16,973 nucleotides of DNA from DAOQAU01 sp035354275 (GCA_035354275.1 DAOQAU010000034.1:1-16973); one strand, 5' to 3'; shown: positions 1-5,592, counted from the stretch's first letter. Notes: generated by a model not told the origin, from the sequence alone. Numbers and translations are program-made.

Positions 1-2
1 AA

Positions 3-752
3 AATAAAATATTAAAAAGGATTTTTGGGTTTACATTGGCTGAAGTTTTGATAACATTAACAATTATAGGTGTTGTTGCGGCTCTTACAGTTCCTAATTT
101 ATATGCATATTATCAAAAGCAGCAGTATGTGACCGAGTTAAAAAAAGTTTATACAGAAATTTCCCAAGCCCTCAAATTAATGATGGCAGATGAAGGTGTA
201 AATAAGCTTTCAACTTCAAATACTTTAACAGCTGAAGAAGGTGAAGGTGATTTTGATGAAGCGGTTTTAAACAGAGCCGGCGGGTTTTTGAAAAAATATT
301 TTAAAGTAATCAAAGATTGCGGCATGGAAGATCCCAACTCGTGCTTTGCTCAAGACTCAAAAGGGACAGATGGAACTAATTTTACTCCTGGAAATCCTCA
401 TTATTGTGTAATTATAGCAAGCGGGGCAAGTATTTGCATGCGCCCTGCTAATGTAGCTAAATCAGGGACAATAATTGTGGATGTGAATGGACTTAAAAAA
501 CCAAACATAGCGGGTAGAGATATTTTTTCTATGGCATTTTTTTATGACGGGTCAATTGACGGATTTCAAATAAATCCGCAGTGTAGACAAGGGAAAAGGA
601 CATGGAATGGTACGGGTGCTCTTTGCGGTGGATATGGAAATAACGCCTCTGAAGCTCGGGAGAACTATTTTTCTGACGGCTGTTTAATTAACGGTTATGG
701 TTCAAGTTGTTTTGGTAAAATCTTAAACGATAACTGGAAGATGGATTATTAA
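3..752 (+). CDS. Type IV prepilin-like protein, 5' end outside window
   Basis: The protein carries a class III (prepilin peptidase) signal: the residues before the hydrophobic stretch read R-I-F-G, then FTLAEVLITL and a hydrophobic helix to about VPNL. Cleavage is expected after the Gly encoded at 27-29, followed by N-methylation of Phe, with the Glu at mature position 5 (E of TLAEV) present. The reading frame is open through the left edge of the window, so the TTG at 36 lies inside the processing motif and cannot be the start; the true start is upstream of base 1. The rest is a globular pseudopilin-type domain with several Cys pairs and a Gly/Asn-rich C-terminal region. Its role is likely in a type IV pilus or a type II-secretion-like machine in the envelope. 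No other pilus gene is in the window. The next gene converges on it from the minus strand. Confidence 0.85.
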   Translation, partial: NKILKRIFGFTLAEVLITLTIIGVVAALTVPNLYAYYQKQQYVTELKKVYTEISQALKLMMADEGVNKLSTSNTLTAEEGEGDFDEAVLNRAGGFLKKYFKVIKDCGMEDPNSCFAQDSKGTDGTNFTPGNPHYCVIIASGASICMRPANVAKSGTIIVDVNGLKKPNIAGRDIFSMAFFYDGSIDGFQINPQCRQGKRTWNGTGALCGGYGNNASEARENYFSDGCLINGYGSSCFGKILNDNWKMDY

Positions 753-768
753 ATTTTTTGTCTTTGCG

Positions 769-800
769 AGGAGTGCGTGAGCACGACGCGACAATCCAAA
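769..800. repeat. Half copy of a TTGCGAG...CAATCC interspersed repeat
   Basis: Between the convergent stop codons of the prepilin and the radical SAM gene lies TTTGCGAGGAGTGCGTGAG followed by a GCGACAATCC block. It resembles the left half (GTTGCGAGGAAT...GAAGCAATCC) of the fuller palindromic element at 16386-16497. The inverted right half is missing here. GTGC-GTGA-GCAC can form a tiny hairpin. It is a degenerate or truncated member of a dispersed palindromic repeat family. Confidence 0.5.
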
Positions 801-810
801 ATAATTTACA

Positions 811-1881
811 TCATTTTTTAATACACAACTCGCAGCACATCTGGCAGGCTTCAAATACTTTTGAAATCTTTAAATTTTTCCTGAAACAACAATATTTTGG
901 CTCGTTAAAACACTCTTTCAAACTTTTTTCTCTGATATTTCCCACTTTCAAAGACAGGCATGGGTAAACATCTCCCTGAGGGTTTATCATCATATTAGAC
1001 CAAGGATACTTGCAAGGTTCATAGATTTCTTGTATAGGTTTGTCTCCGCAGTTAAAAAATTTTTCAATATCTTCCAGTGGGTTTTTATCACTAAATTTTG
1101 GCGAAAAGCGGATTTGGGTTTTGCCTTTCATAGCCTCAATTTTTCTGTAAACTTCTTTAAAATGTTCCATATCAAAATAAGGCTTTATAGGATATTTCTG
1201 CAGGTAAAATTCTTCCCCGAAACTTTGTCTTAAAATTGAATTTTGTTTTAAGTCATTGTTTCTCAAAAAAGCAATTGAAAGAAAATCAAAGTTCATATCT
1301 TCACAAAGTTTATAAAGCTTTGGCAGGTCATCTAAATTGTCTTCAAGCACAATGGTTTTTATATCAACCATAGGTTTGTTTTTTTTCTTTGAATTAAGTT
1401 TTTCTAAATTGCCTATAATTGTGTCAAAAATCCCTTCTTGCCCTCTGTTTTTGTCGTGGGTTTTCCCGTAACCGTCTAAAGAAACAGATAAAAGCATCAT
1501 TTTTGTTTTTATAAAAGCGTCAATAATTTCATCGTTGATTAAAATTCCGTTTGTAACAACGTTTAATTTGCCGAAAGTTTTTTTTGCTGTTTTTTCTAAA
1601 ATTTCAATAAAATCTTTTCTAAGCAAAGGCTCTCCGCCCACCAAAGTTACAAAAGAATACCAAGGGATTTGCTCAATTATATTAAACCATTCCTGCGTTG
1701 TAAGCTCATCCTTTTTTCTGTCCTTTCCCACATAACAATAAGGGCAGTTTAAATTGCATAAATAAGTCAGTTCAAAAAAGTATCTCAAAGGAATAAAAGC
1801 CCTGCCCAATTTGTTGTTGTAAGAGCCAAGCGCGTACAAATCCCTTGAAATATCAAAAAGTTTTGAATAATCTAGTTGCAT
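811..1881 (-). CDS. Radical SAM/SPASM-domain protein
   Basis: A 356-residue protein with the radical SAM [4Fe-4S] motif CX3CX2C at residues 42-46-49 (CNLNCPYC), a VGGEPLL segment and a VTNG segment typical of the SAM-binding barrel. The C-terminus has the SPASM pattern: C290, then G303-x4-C308, then C346-x2-C349 and C353, plus extra Cys at 324, 331, 332 and 350, suggesting auxiliary Fe-S clusters. Such proteins usually modify peptides or proteins, or mature enzymes; the substrate is unknown. The start is placed at the ATG at 1881 because AAAGGAC lies 6 nt upstream; the 19 further in-frame residues up to 1938 are read from a palindromic repeat and look spurious. No obvious precursor-peptide gene flanks it. 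It lies downstream of the TrpD-like gene on the same strand. Confidence 0.85.
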   Translation of the reverse strand: MQLDYSKLFDISRDLYALGSYNNKLGRAFIPLRYFFELTYLCNLNCPYCYVGKDRKKDELTTQEWFNIIEQIPWYSFVTLVGGEPLLRKDFIEILEKTAKKTFGKLNVVTNGILINDEIIDAFIKTKMMLLSVSLDGYGKTHDKNRGQEGIFDTIIGNLEKLNSKKKNKPMVDIKTIVLEDNLDDLPKLYKLCEDMNFDFLSIAFLRNNDLKQNSILRQSFGEEFYLQKYPIKPYFDMEHFKEVYRKIEAMKGKTQIRFSPKFSDKNPLEDIEKFFNCGDKPIQEIYEPCKYPWSNMMINPQGDVYPCLSLKVGNIREKSLKECFNEPKYCCFRKNLKISKVFEACQMCCELCIKK

Positions 1882-1904
1882 GTAATGTCCTTTGGTTTGT
1901 TTTT

Positions 1905-1973
1905 CCCTCGCCCCTTGGGGGAGAGGGTGATTTTTCAATGCGAGGTACGAGCATTAGAAAAATGGGTGAGGGG
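1905..1973. repeat. Palindromic intergenic element that forms the 3' end of trpD
   Basis: Two nested inverted repeats are visible. CCCTCGCCCC (1905-1914) pairs with GGGGAGAGGG (1918-1927) with one mismatch, and ATTTTTCAATGC (1930-1941) pairs with GCATTAGAAAAAT (1951-1963) with one bulged base. The two ends, 1905-1913 and 1964-1972, are also inverted copies with one mismatch. The element supplies the last 12 codons and the stop of the TrpD-like gene and reaches toward the radical SAM gene. It is not followed by a T run on the minus strand, so it is more likely a dispersed palindromic repeat than a terminator. Confidence 0.7.
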
Positions 1974-2975
1974 TATCCTTTCTTGTAATTCAAGCAATTT
2001 TTTCTGAGCCAGTCCGCTTTCGATTACATTTTGAGCTATTTTTGCACCCTCAAACATGTCTTTTGCAAGCCCCGCAAGATAAATCATAGCACCTGCGTTC
2101 ATCAGGATTATATCACGTTTTGCGCCTTTAATTTCACCTTTAAAAATCGCCTGAATTATTTTTGCGTTTTCTTCACCCCTGCCTCCTTGAATTTCTGAGA
2201 GCTCAGTTGTTTTGAAGCCGAAATCTTCGGGCGCGATTTCGTAATACGAAATCGCGCGATTGTTCAATTCCCAAACGGCGGTTTTTGAACAGATGCTTAT
2301 TTCATCGATGTTTGGGTTAAGCCCGTTTACGACAAGTGCTTTTTGTGTTCCGAGTTTATCAAGAGCATAGACCATTTTTTCGCACATTTCAAGCGAGGAA
2401 ACGCCAAGAAGTTGGGCTTGCGGAAAGGCAGGATTTATCATCGGCCCGAGGTAATTAAAAATTGTTTTGATTCCGACCTGCTGTCTTATAGGGTTATTTA
2501 CACGTGCAAAATCGTTGAAATAAGGTGAATGAACAAAAGCTATGCCGTTTTTTTCAAATTTTGCCTTTGCATCCTGCGGAATTCTTGCAATATTTATATC
2601 AAGTGCTTTCAAGAAATCACTGCTTCCGCAAGCACTTGTGATAGATGAATTTGTTTGTTTAAGTACGTTAGCTCCGCTTGCGCTTGCGACAATAGCACTT
2701 GCAGTCGAGACATTTATCGATTTTGAAAAATCAGCACCTGTTCCGCAGCTGTCAACTACAAATTTATCCAAGATTACTCTGTTGGAAAAATTTCTCATGG
2801 CAGAGGCAAAAGCAAAAAATTCGTCTTTGCTGACACCTTTTTCGGTAATTGCTACCAAAAAAGCTCCTATCTGGGCTTCGGATACTTCCTGATTGGCAAT
2901 TTTAACCACAATCTGTTCTATTTCTTCAAAACTTAGTTCTTCTTTTGCCGTTATTTTTTTAATTATTCCCTTCAC
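1935..2975 (-). CDS. trpD: Anthranilate phosphoribosyltransferase-family protein (TrpD-like, divergent)
   Basis: A 346-residue member of glycosyltransferase family 3. The N-terminal helical domain is followed by the PRPP-binding GTG (C77-G-T-G80), then NVSTASA, the NPIRQQVGIKTIFN-YLGPM-NPA segment, a DE pair (NIDEISI) for Mg/PRPP, the PEDFGF segment and NAGAMIYLAG. These match TrpD closely and support the fold. The canonical KHGNR motif that contacts anthranilate and PRPP is changed to KQTNS at 106-110, and GSADxLE to GSSDFLK, so the substrate may be altered. The start is GTG at 2975 with GGAG 6 nt upstream, inside a heptamer repeat; in-frame codons further upstream run into a stop. The last 12 residues (PLTHFSNARTSH) come from a palindromic repeat. 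No other trp gene is present. The symbol is given by family only. Confidence 0.8.
   Translation of the reverse strand: MKGIIKKITAKEELSFEEIEQIVVKIANQEVSEAQIGAFLVAITEKGVSKDEFFAFASAMRNFSNRVILDKFVVDSCGTGADFSKSINVSTASAIVASASGANVLKQTNSSITSACGSSDFLKALDINIARIPQDAKAKFEKNGIAFVHSPYFNDFARVNNPIRQQVGIKTIFNYLGPMINPAFPQAQLLGVSSLEMCEKMVYALDKLGTQKALVVNGLNPNIDEISICSKTAVWELNNRAISYYEIAPEDFGFKTTELSEIQGGRGEENAKIIQAIFKGEIKGAKRDIILMNAGAMIYLAGLAKDMFEGAKIAQNVIESGLAQKKLLELQERIPLTHFSNARTSH
2231..2257. repeat. Perfect palindrome with 13-bp arms inside trpD
   Basis: GCGCGATTTCGTA (2231-2243) and TACGAAATCGCGC (2245-2257) are exact reverse complements around a single base, 2244. They lie within the coding region for residues NRAISYYEIAP of the TrpD-like protein. 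The GC-rich ends contrast with the AT-rich surroundings. In mRNA it would form a strong hairpin with almost no loop until the inner pairs open. Confidence 0.9.
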
Positions 2976-2998
2976 TCTTCACTCCTCATACTTCATTT
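2971..2998. repeat. Heptamer tandem repeat at trpD start (4 units)
   Basis: Reading the plus strand in 7-bp steps gives TTCACTC, TTCACTC, CTCATAC and TTCATTT. On the minus strand the unit is GAGTGAA, identical to units in the array before rpmF. The minus-strand array carries the GGAG Shine-Dalgarno and the GTG start of the TrpD-like gene, so the repeat has become its translation initiation region. Confidence 0.7.
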
Positions 2999-3025
2999 CT
3001 CAATTATCCCATAAAAAGCAATTTA

Positions 3026-3034
3026 TGTTAAAAT
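3026..3034 (+). promoter_or_regulatory. Extended -10 promoter of leaderless rimI
   Basis: TG at 3026-3027, one base, then TAAAAT at 3029-3034 form an extended -10. With six bases (3035-3040) to +1, transcription would begin at 3041, the A of the rimI ATG. No Shine-Dalgarno precedes this ATG. No convincing -35 is seen, which an extended -10 can tolerate. Confidence 0.6.
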
Positions 3035-3040
3035 AATTTT

Positions 3041-3571
3041 ATGCAAGAACAGTTAAAAATAAAAATTCTTCCTATGCAAAAAAGCGATGTGGAAGAAGTT
3101 ATGAAAATCGAAGAACAAGCCTACGGAGAGCATCACTGGTCAAAAGATTCTTTTTACGGGGAATTATCCAATGAACTTGCACATTATTACAGTGCTTTTG
3201 ATTTGGCGGGGAATTTGCTCGGTTATGCCGGAACCTGGCGGATTTTAGACGAGGCGCATATTACAACCATTGCGGTCAAGCCAGAACTCAGGCGTAAAAA
3301 AATCGGCGAAGCTCTTTTGATAAGAGCGATTGAAGATTTTTATAAAAACGAGATAAAGTATGTGACACTTGAAGTCAGGGTGAGCAACATTCCTGCAATA
3401 AAGCTTTATGAAAAGTACGGGTTCAAGTCTTTGGGGGAGCGAAAAGGTTATTACCAGAACAATAATGAAGATGCCTTAATAATGTGGACAGAAAATATAT
3501 TTTGGGATAAATTTAAATTAAGATATGAGCAAAATGTTAAAAATTTAACAGAATTTATAACTGTTGAATAA
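3041..3571 (+). CDS. rimI: RimI-like ribosomal-protein S18 alanine N-acetyltransferase
   Basis: A GNAT-fold acetyltransferase of 176 residues. It shows HITTIAVKPELRRKKIGEAL, the acetyl-CoA-binding motif A with its R-x-x-x-I-G turn, then LEVRVSN-PAIKLYEKYGF, GERKGYY and EDALIMW, the order and spacing seen in RimI. RimI acetylates the N-terminal alanine of ribosomal protein S18 in the cytoplasm. The family is usually about 150 residues; here a roughly 25-residue lysine/aromatic tail follows the conserved EDALIM block. The start is the ATG at 3041, which has no Shine-Dalgarno but sits at the predicted +1 of an extended -10 promoter. It is transcribed away from the TrpD-like gene and is followed after 48 bp by the BioY-like gene. 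A general GNAT acting on another protein is the alternative. Confidence 0.85.
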   Translation: MQEQLKIKILPMQKSDVEEVMKIEEQAYGEHHWSKDSFYGELSNELAHYYSAFDLAGNLLGYAGTWRILDEAHITTIAVKPELRRKKIGEALLIRAIEDFYKNEIKYVTLEVRVSNIPAIKLYEKYGFKSLGERKGYYQNNNEDALIMWTENIFWDKFKLRYEQNVKNLTEFITVE

Positions 3572-3572
3572 T

Positions 3573-3612
3573 TTTTCTTATTTTCTTATTCACCTATTTA
3601 CTTATTCACTCG
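3573..3612. repeat. Octamer tandem repeat between rimI and bioY (5 units)
   Basis: In 8-bp steps the plus strand reads TTTTCTTA, TTTTCTTA, TTCACCTA, TTTACTTA, TTCACTCG. The array starts two bases after the rimI stop codon and fills the gap up to the GAGGG ribosome binding site of the BioY-like gene. The minus-strand units (TAGGTGAA, TAAGTAAA) match the theme of the other arrays. Confidence 0.65.
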
Positions 3613-3619
3613 AGGGAAA

Positions 3620-4300
3620 ATGACAAAAAGATTAGTCAAACAGCTTGAAAAAATTCAATATGCAAATCAGCCGTTAAAATTAAACATCACAACGATAATT
3701 TTAACTGTAATTTGTACCTTTTTTATAGTAATTGCAACTTTTACCCAGTTTGATTTTAACCATTATGTTTTACCGTTTGACTGGTTTGCTTATTTGGGCA
3801 AAAATTTTAAAGACCCTGCGGTTTATTCTCATTTTATAAAGCATTACAGATACATTCCGCAAGTTCCTATGATAATGTTTATCGCAGCATTTTTGGGAAG
3901 ACGATTCGGGATAGCTTCTGTAATTTTGTATATTGTAGCCGGACTTTTTATAGCACCGGTCTTTGCAATAGGAGGCGGTTTGAGATATGTCTTGGAATAC
4001 GGATTCGGCTACATTCTTGCATATATTCCCGCAGTGTTTTTTGCAGGCTCGATTACAAGAAGCGGACTTACTTATATAAACATGCTTCAGGCAACTCTGG
4101 TGGGGGTTTGCACGATACATTTGATGGGAATTTTTTATATGCTTTTTGTTGCGACAATCCAAAGAGAAACATCAGCTTTGATTTTGGGCTGGATTAGTGC
4201 TCAAAGCGGGGTTAAAATAATTTATGACATAGTTTTCGGATTTTTTGCAATGATTATCGCCAAATATTTGAAAAAATGGCTCTGGTTTGCAATGAGCTAG
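3620..4300 (+). CDS. bioY: BioY-family biotin transporter substrate-binding subunit
   Basis: A 226-residue polytopic membrane protein with about six hydrophobic segments: residues about 24-46, 88-100, 100-120, 125-145, 150-180 and 195-220. The central block FLGRRFGIASVILYIVAGLF followed by APVFAIGGG and a GFGYILAYIPAVFFAGSI segment matches the BioY pattern of a Gly-rich membrane region followed by a GY-containing helix. BioY is the S component of the ECF biotin importer and sits in the cytoplasmic membrane. The shared energizing subunits (EcfA, EcfA', EcfT) are not in the window. It has a long N-terminal charged extension of about 20 residues. GAGGG is 3 nt before the ATG. It probably shares the rimI transcript. 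Another S-component family is possible. Confidence 0.75.
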   Translation: MTKRLVKQLEKIQYANQPLKLNITTIILTVICTFFIVIATFTQFDFNHYVLPFDWFAYLGKNFKDPAVYSHFIKHYRYIPQVPMIMFIAAFLGRRFGIASVILYIVAGLFIAPVFAIGGGLRYVLEYGFGYILAYIPAVFFAGSITRSGLTYINMLQATLVGVCTIHLMGIFYMLFVATIQRETSALILGWISAQSGVKIIYDIVFGFFAMIIAKYLKKWLWFAMS

Positions 4301-4304
4301 GAAA

Positions 4305-4332
4305 TAGTAAATAGTAAATGGTAAATAGAAAT
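4305..4332. repeat. Heptamer tandem repeat after bioY (4 units)
   Basis: Reading in 7-bp steps gives TAGTAAA, TAGTAAA, TGGTAAA, TAGAAAT, beginning four bases after the bioY stop codon. The unit is the same as the inverted heptamer after rpsL (minus-strand AATAGTA at 5083-5110). Confidence 0.75.
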
Positions 4333-4345
4333 GTTAAAACAGGGG

Positions 4346-4463
4346 ACAAGAGGCGAAGATGCCAAGAGGCGTAGTAGGATAGCCCACGCATCCACGCATC
4401 TACTCATCTTATCTTCTTATAAACTATTCAACTTATCGACTATTCGACTTATCAACTAATATT
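4346..4463. repeat. Octamer tandem repeat array, about 14 degenerate units, between bioY and rpsG
   Basis: From 4346 the sequence keeps an 8-bp phase: ACAAGAGG, CGAAGATG, CCAAGAGG, CGTAGTAG, then through 4384 CCACGCAT, CCACGCAT, CTACTCAT, CTTATCTT, CTTATAAA, CTATTCAA, CTTATCGA, CTATTCGA, CTTATCAA, CTAATATT. The first part is purine-rich and the second pyrimidine-rich. The last unit runs into the rpsG stop codon (4462-4464). No ORF or terminator is apparent. The period is 8 throughout, unlike the 7-bp array just upstream. Confidence 0.8.
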
Positions 4464-4941
4464 AATATCTGTAATGAGCAAAAGCTTTGTTTGCTTCAGC
4501 CATTTTGTGGGTGTCTTCACGTTTTTTGCAGGCTGTACCGGAACCGTTTGCGGCATCCATTATTTCGTTTGTCAGCTTGTCAATAAAAGATTTGCCGTTT
4601 CTGCTTTTAGCTGCTGTTATAATCCAAGAAAATGCAAGAGCCATACCTCTGTCGGGCTTAACTTCCAGCGGAACCTGATAAGTAGAGCCGCCGATTCTTC
4701 TTGCTTTAACTTCCAAAAGGGGAGTTGCGTTTGTAACCGCTTTTTGGAAAATTTCCATCGGTTTTTCGTTTGTTTTTTCTTTGATGTTTTCTAAAGTAGA
4801 GTAGAAAATTTTTTCAGCCAGAGATTTTTTACCTCTGCGCATAATTCTGTTAATAAATTTTGAAACATCCACGCTGTTATAAATAGGATCAGCCGGTGGA
4901 ATTCTTTTTGTGGGTTTTGAACGTCTTGACATTTTTACCAT
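4462..4941 (-). CDS. rpsG: 30S ribosomal protein S7
   Basis: S7 nucleates assembly of the 30S head by binding the 3' domain of 16S rRNA. Family segments are clear: DPIYNSVDVSKFINRIMRRGKK, a block beginning NATPLLEVKARRIGGSTYQV, then RGMALAFSWI and the HKMAEANKAFAHYRY C-terminus. Length is 159 residues from the ATG at 4941, or 156 from the ATG at 4932 (MSRRSKPTK), the usual bacterial size. GAAGG lies 9 nt before the 4941 ATG and too far from 4932, so 4941 is preferred, weakly. Upstream by 167 bp is rpsL on the same strand. Downstream there is no fusA or tufA, unlike the usual str operon; a tandem-repeat array and the convergent bioY follow. Confidence 0.97.
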   Translation of the reverse strand: MVKMSRRSKPTKRIPPADPIYNSVDVSKFINRIMRRGKKSLAEKIFYSTLENIKEKTNEKPMEIFQKAVTNATPLLEVKARRIGGSTYQVPLEVKPDRGMALAFSWIITAAKSRNGKSFIDKLTNEIMDAANGSGTACKKREDTHKMAEANKAFAHYRY

Positions 4942-4945
4942 TACA

Positions 4946-4964
4946 CGAAACCTTCGCGGTTTCG
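4946..4964 (-). promoter_or_regulatory. Hairpin covering the rpsG ribosome binding site
   Basis: On the minus strand CGAAACC, a 5-nt loop GCGAA and GGTTTCG form a perfect 7-bp stem ending 4 nt before the rpsG ATG. The GAAGG Shine-Dalgarno spans the loop-stem junction. In E. coli, S7 represses its own operon by binding the rpsL-rpsG intercistronic RNA, so this is a candidate equivalent; the link is inferred from position only. Confidence 0.45.
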
Positions 4965-5000
4965 CCCTTTCTATTCTTGAGTATTACTTCTTATGTCATA

Positions 5001-5017
5001 CCGAACAATCTGTTCGG
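5001..5017. repeat. Perfect 7-bp inverted repeat in rpsL-rpsG spacer
   Basis: CCGAACA and TGTTCGG are separated by ATC. With the flanking GTCATA this resembles half of the dispersed GTCATxCTGAA palindrome seen at 9394-9470. It could form a hairpin in the rpsL-rpsG transcript; there is no following T run. Confidence 0.6.
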
Positions 5018-5028
5018 GACTTAATTTT

Positions 5029-5048
5029 GTTGGGTTAGAAAACCCAAC
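5029..5048. repeat. Perfect 8-bp inverted repeat in rpsL-rpsG spacer
   Basis: GTTGGGTT and AACCCAAC flank an AGAA loop, the second of three successive hairpins between rpsL and rpsG. The sequence after it on the minus strand is AAAATT, not a U tract, so a rho-independent terminator is not supported. Confidence 0.65.
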
Positions 5049-5061
5049 CTACATATTAATA

Positions 5062-5110
5062 AAGTAAATAGTGAATGGATTTTTCTATTTACTATTTACT
5101 ATTTACCATT
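5062..5110. repeat. Heptamer tandem repeat after rpsL, with inverted arms
   Basis: AAGTAAA and TAGTGAA (5062-5075) are followed by TTCTATT, TACTATT, TACTATT, TACCATT (5083-5110) in 7-bp phase. AGTAAATAGT (5063-5072) is the exact reverse complement of ACTATTTACT (5091-5100), so the array folds as a hairpin. Its last unit overlaps the rpsL stop codon at 5109-5111. Confidence 0.75.
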
Positions 5111-5492
5111 AACTTTTTTTAGCTTTTTCTCTTTTTGTTCCGTATTTAGAACGTGCTTGAGATCTGTTTGCAACACCTGCTGTGTCTAAAGTTCCTCTTA
5201 CGATGTGGTATCTTACACCGGGAAGGTCTTTAACCCTTCCGCCCCTGATAAGAACAACGGAGTGTTCCTGAAGGTTGTGTCCGATTCCGGGAATATAAGA
5301 AGTTACTTCAAACCCGTTTGTAAGTCTTACCCTTGCAACTTTTCTCAAAGCTGAGTTAGGTTTTTTAGGCGTTGTTGTATAGACTCTTGTGCAAACACCT
5401 CTTCTTTGAGGGCATTCCATCAAAGCAGGTGACTTTGTTTTGTCTGTCAAATTTTTACGTTCTTTACGCACAAGTTGATTAATAGTTGGCAT
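5109..5492 (-). CDS. rpsL: 30S ribosomal protein S12
   Basis: S12 sits at the decoding centre of the 30S subunit and controls translational accuracy. The sequence is a full-length 127-residue S12: MPTINQLVRKERK, the CPQRRGVCTRVYTTTPKKPNSALRKVA segment with the loop lysines at 43-44, GHNLQEHSVVLIRGGRVKDLPGVRYH with K88 and D89 (the aspartate methylthiolated by RimO in other bacteria), and a basic tail. The usual streptomycin-resistance positions carry wild-type lysines. AAAAAGGAG lies 7 nt before the ATG. A TTGACA-containing promoter is upstream and rpsG follows on the same strand after a spacer with a repeat array and hairpins. Confidence 0.98.
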   Translation of the reverse strand: MPTINQLVRKERKNLTDKTKSPALMECPQRRGVCTRVYTTTPKKPNSALRKVARVRLTNGFEVTSYIPGIGHNLQEHSVVLIRGGRVKDLPGVRYHIVRGTLDTAGVANRSQARSKYGTKREKAKKS

Positions 5493-5563
5493 TAATTTTC
5501 TCCTTTTTGTTTTCTAACAAAGGGCCATAGCAAAATGCCACCCTCGGCTAGAGTTGTATTCCT

Positions 5564-5592
5564 ATCTAACAACAACCAAAAGCCTTTGTCAA
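5564..5592 (-). promoter_or_regulatory. Promoter of rpsL-rpsG
   Basis: On the minus strand a consensus TTGACA (5592-5587) is followed after 17 bp by TTAGAT (5569-5564), or after 18 bp by TAGATA. This gives a leader of about 65 nt before the rpsL ATG. The -10 is weak, so the exact hexamer is uncertain. Confidence 0.55.

Noticed and set aside
36..38. TTG at 36 as start of the prepilin
   Set aside because: It lies within the prepilin processing motif, and the frame is open to the left edge with a matching R-I-F-G-F-T leader, so the true start is outside the window.
1905..1927. Rho-independent terminator after trpD
   Set aside because: The hairpin is strong but is followed by an A run, not a U run, on the trpD strand, and it belongs to a dispersed palindrome.
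1882..1938. N-terminal 19-residue extension of the radical SAM protein
   Set aside because: It is read from the palindromic repeat, and the ATG at 1881 has a well-placed Shine-Dalgarno.
2542..2892. 116-residue plus-strand reading frame
   Set aside because: It is antisense to the conserved TrpD-like coding region and has no ribosome binding site.
3770..4162. 130-residue minus-strand reading frame
   Set aside because: It is antisense to bioY, which has a recognisable protein pattern; this one has an unnatural composition.
4346..4463. CRISPR-like array
   Set aside because: There are no conserved long repeats with unique spacers and no cas gene; the units are 8-bp degenerate tandem repeats.
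5109..5492. Streptomycin-resistance mutation in rpsL
   Set aside because: The loop lysines (43-44) and K88 are wild type.
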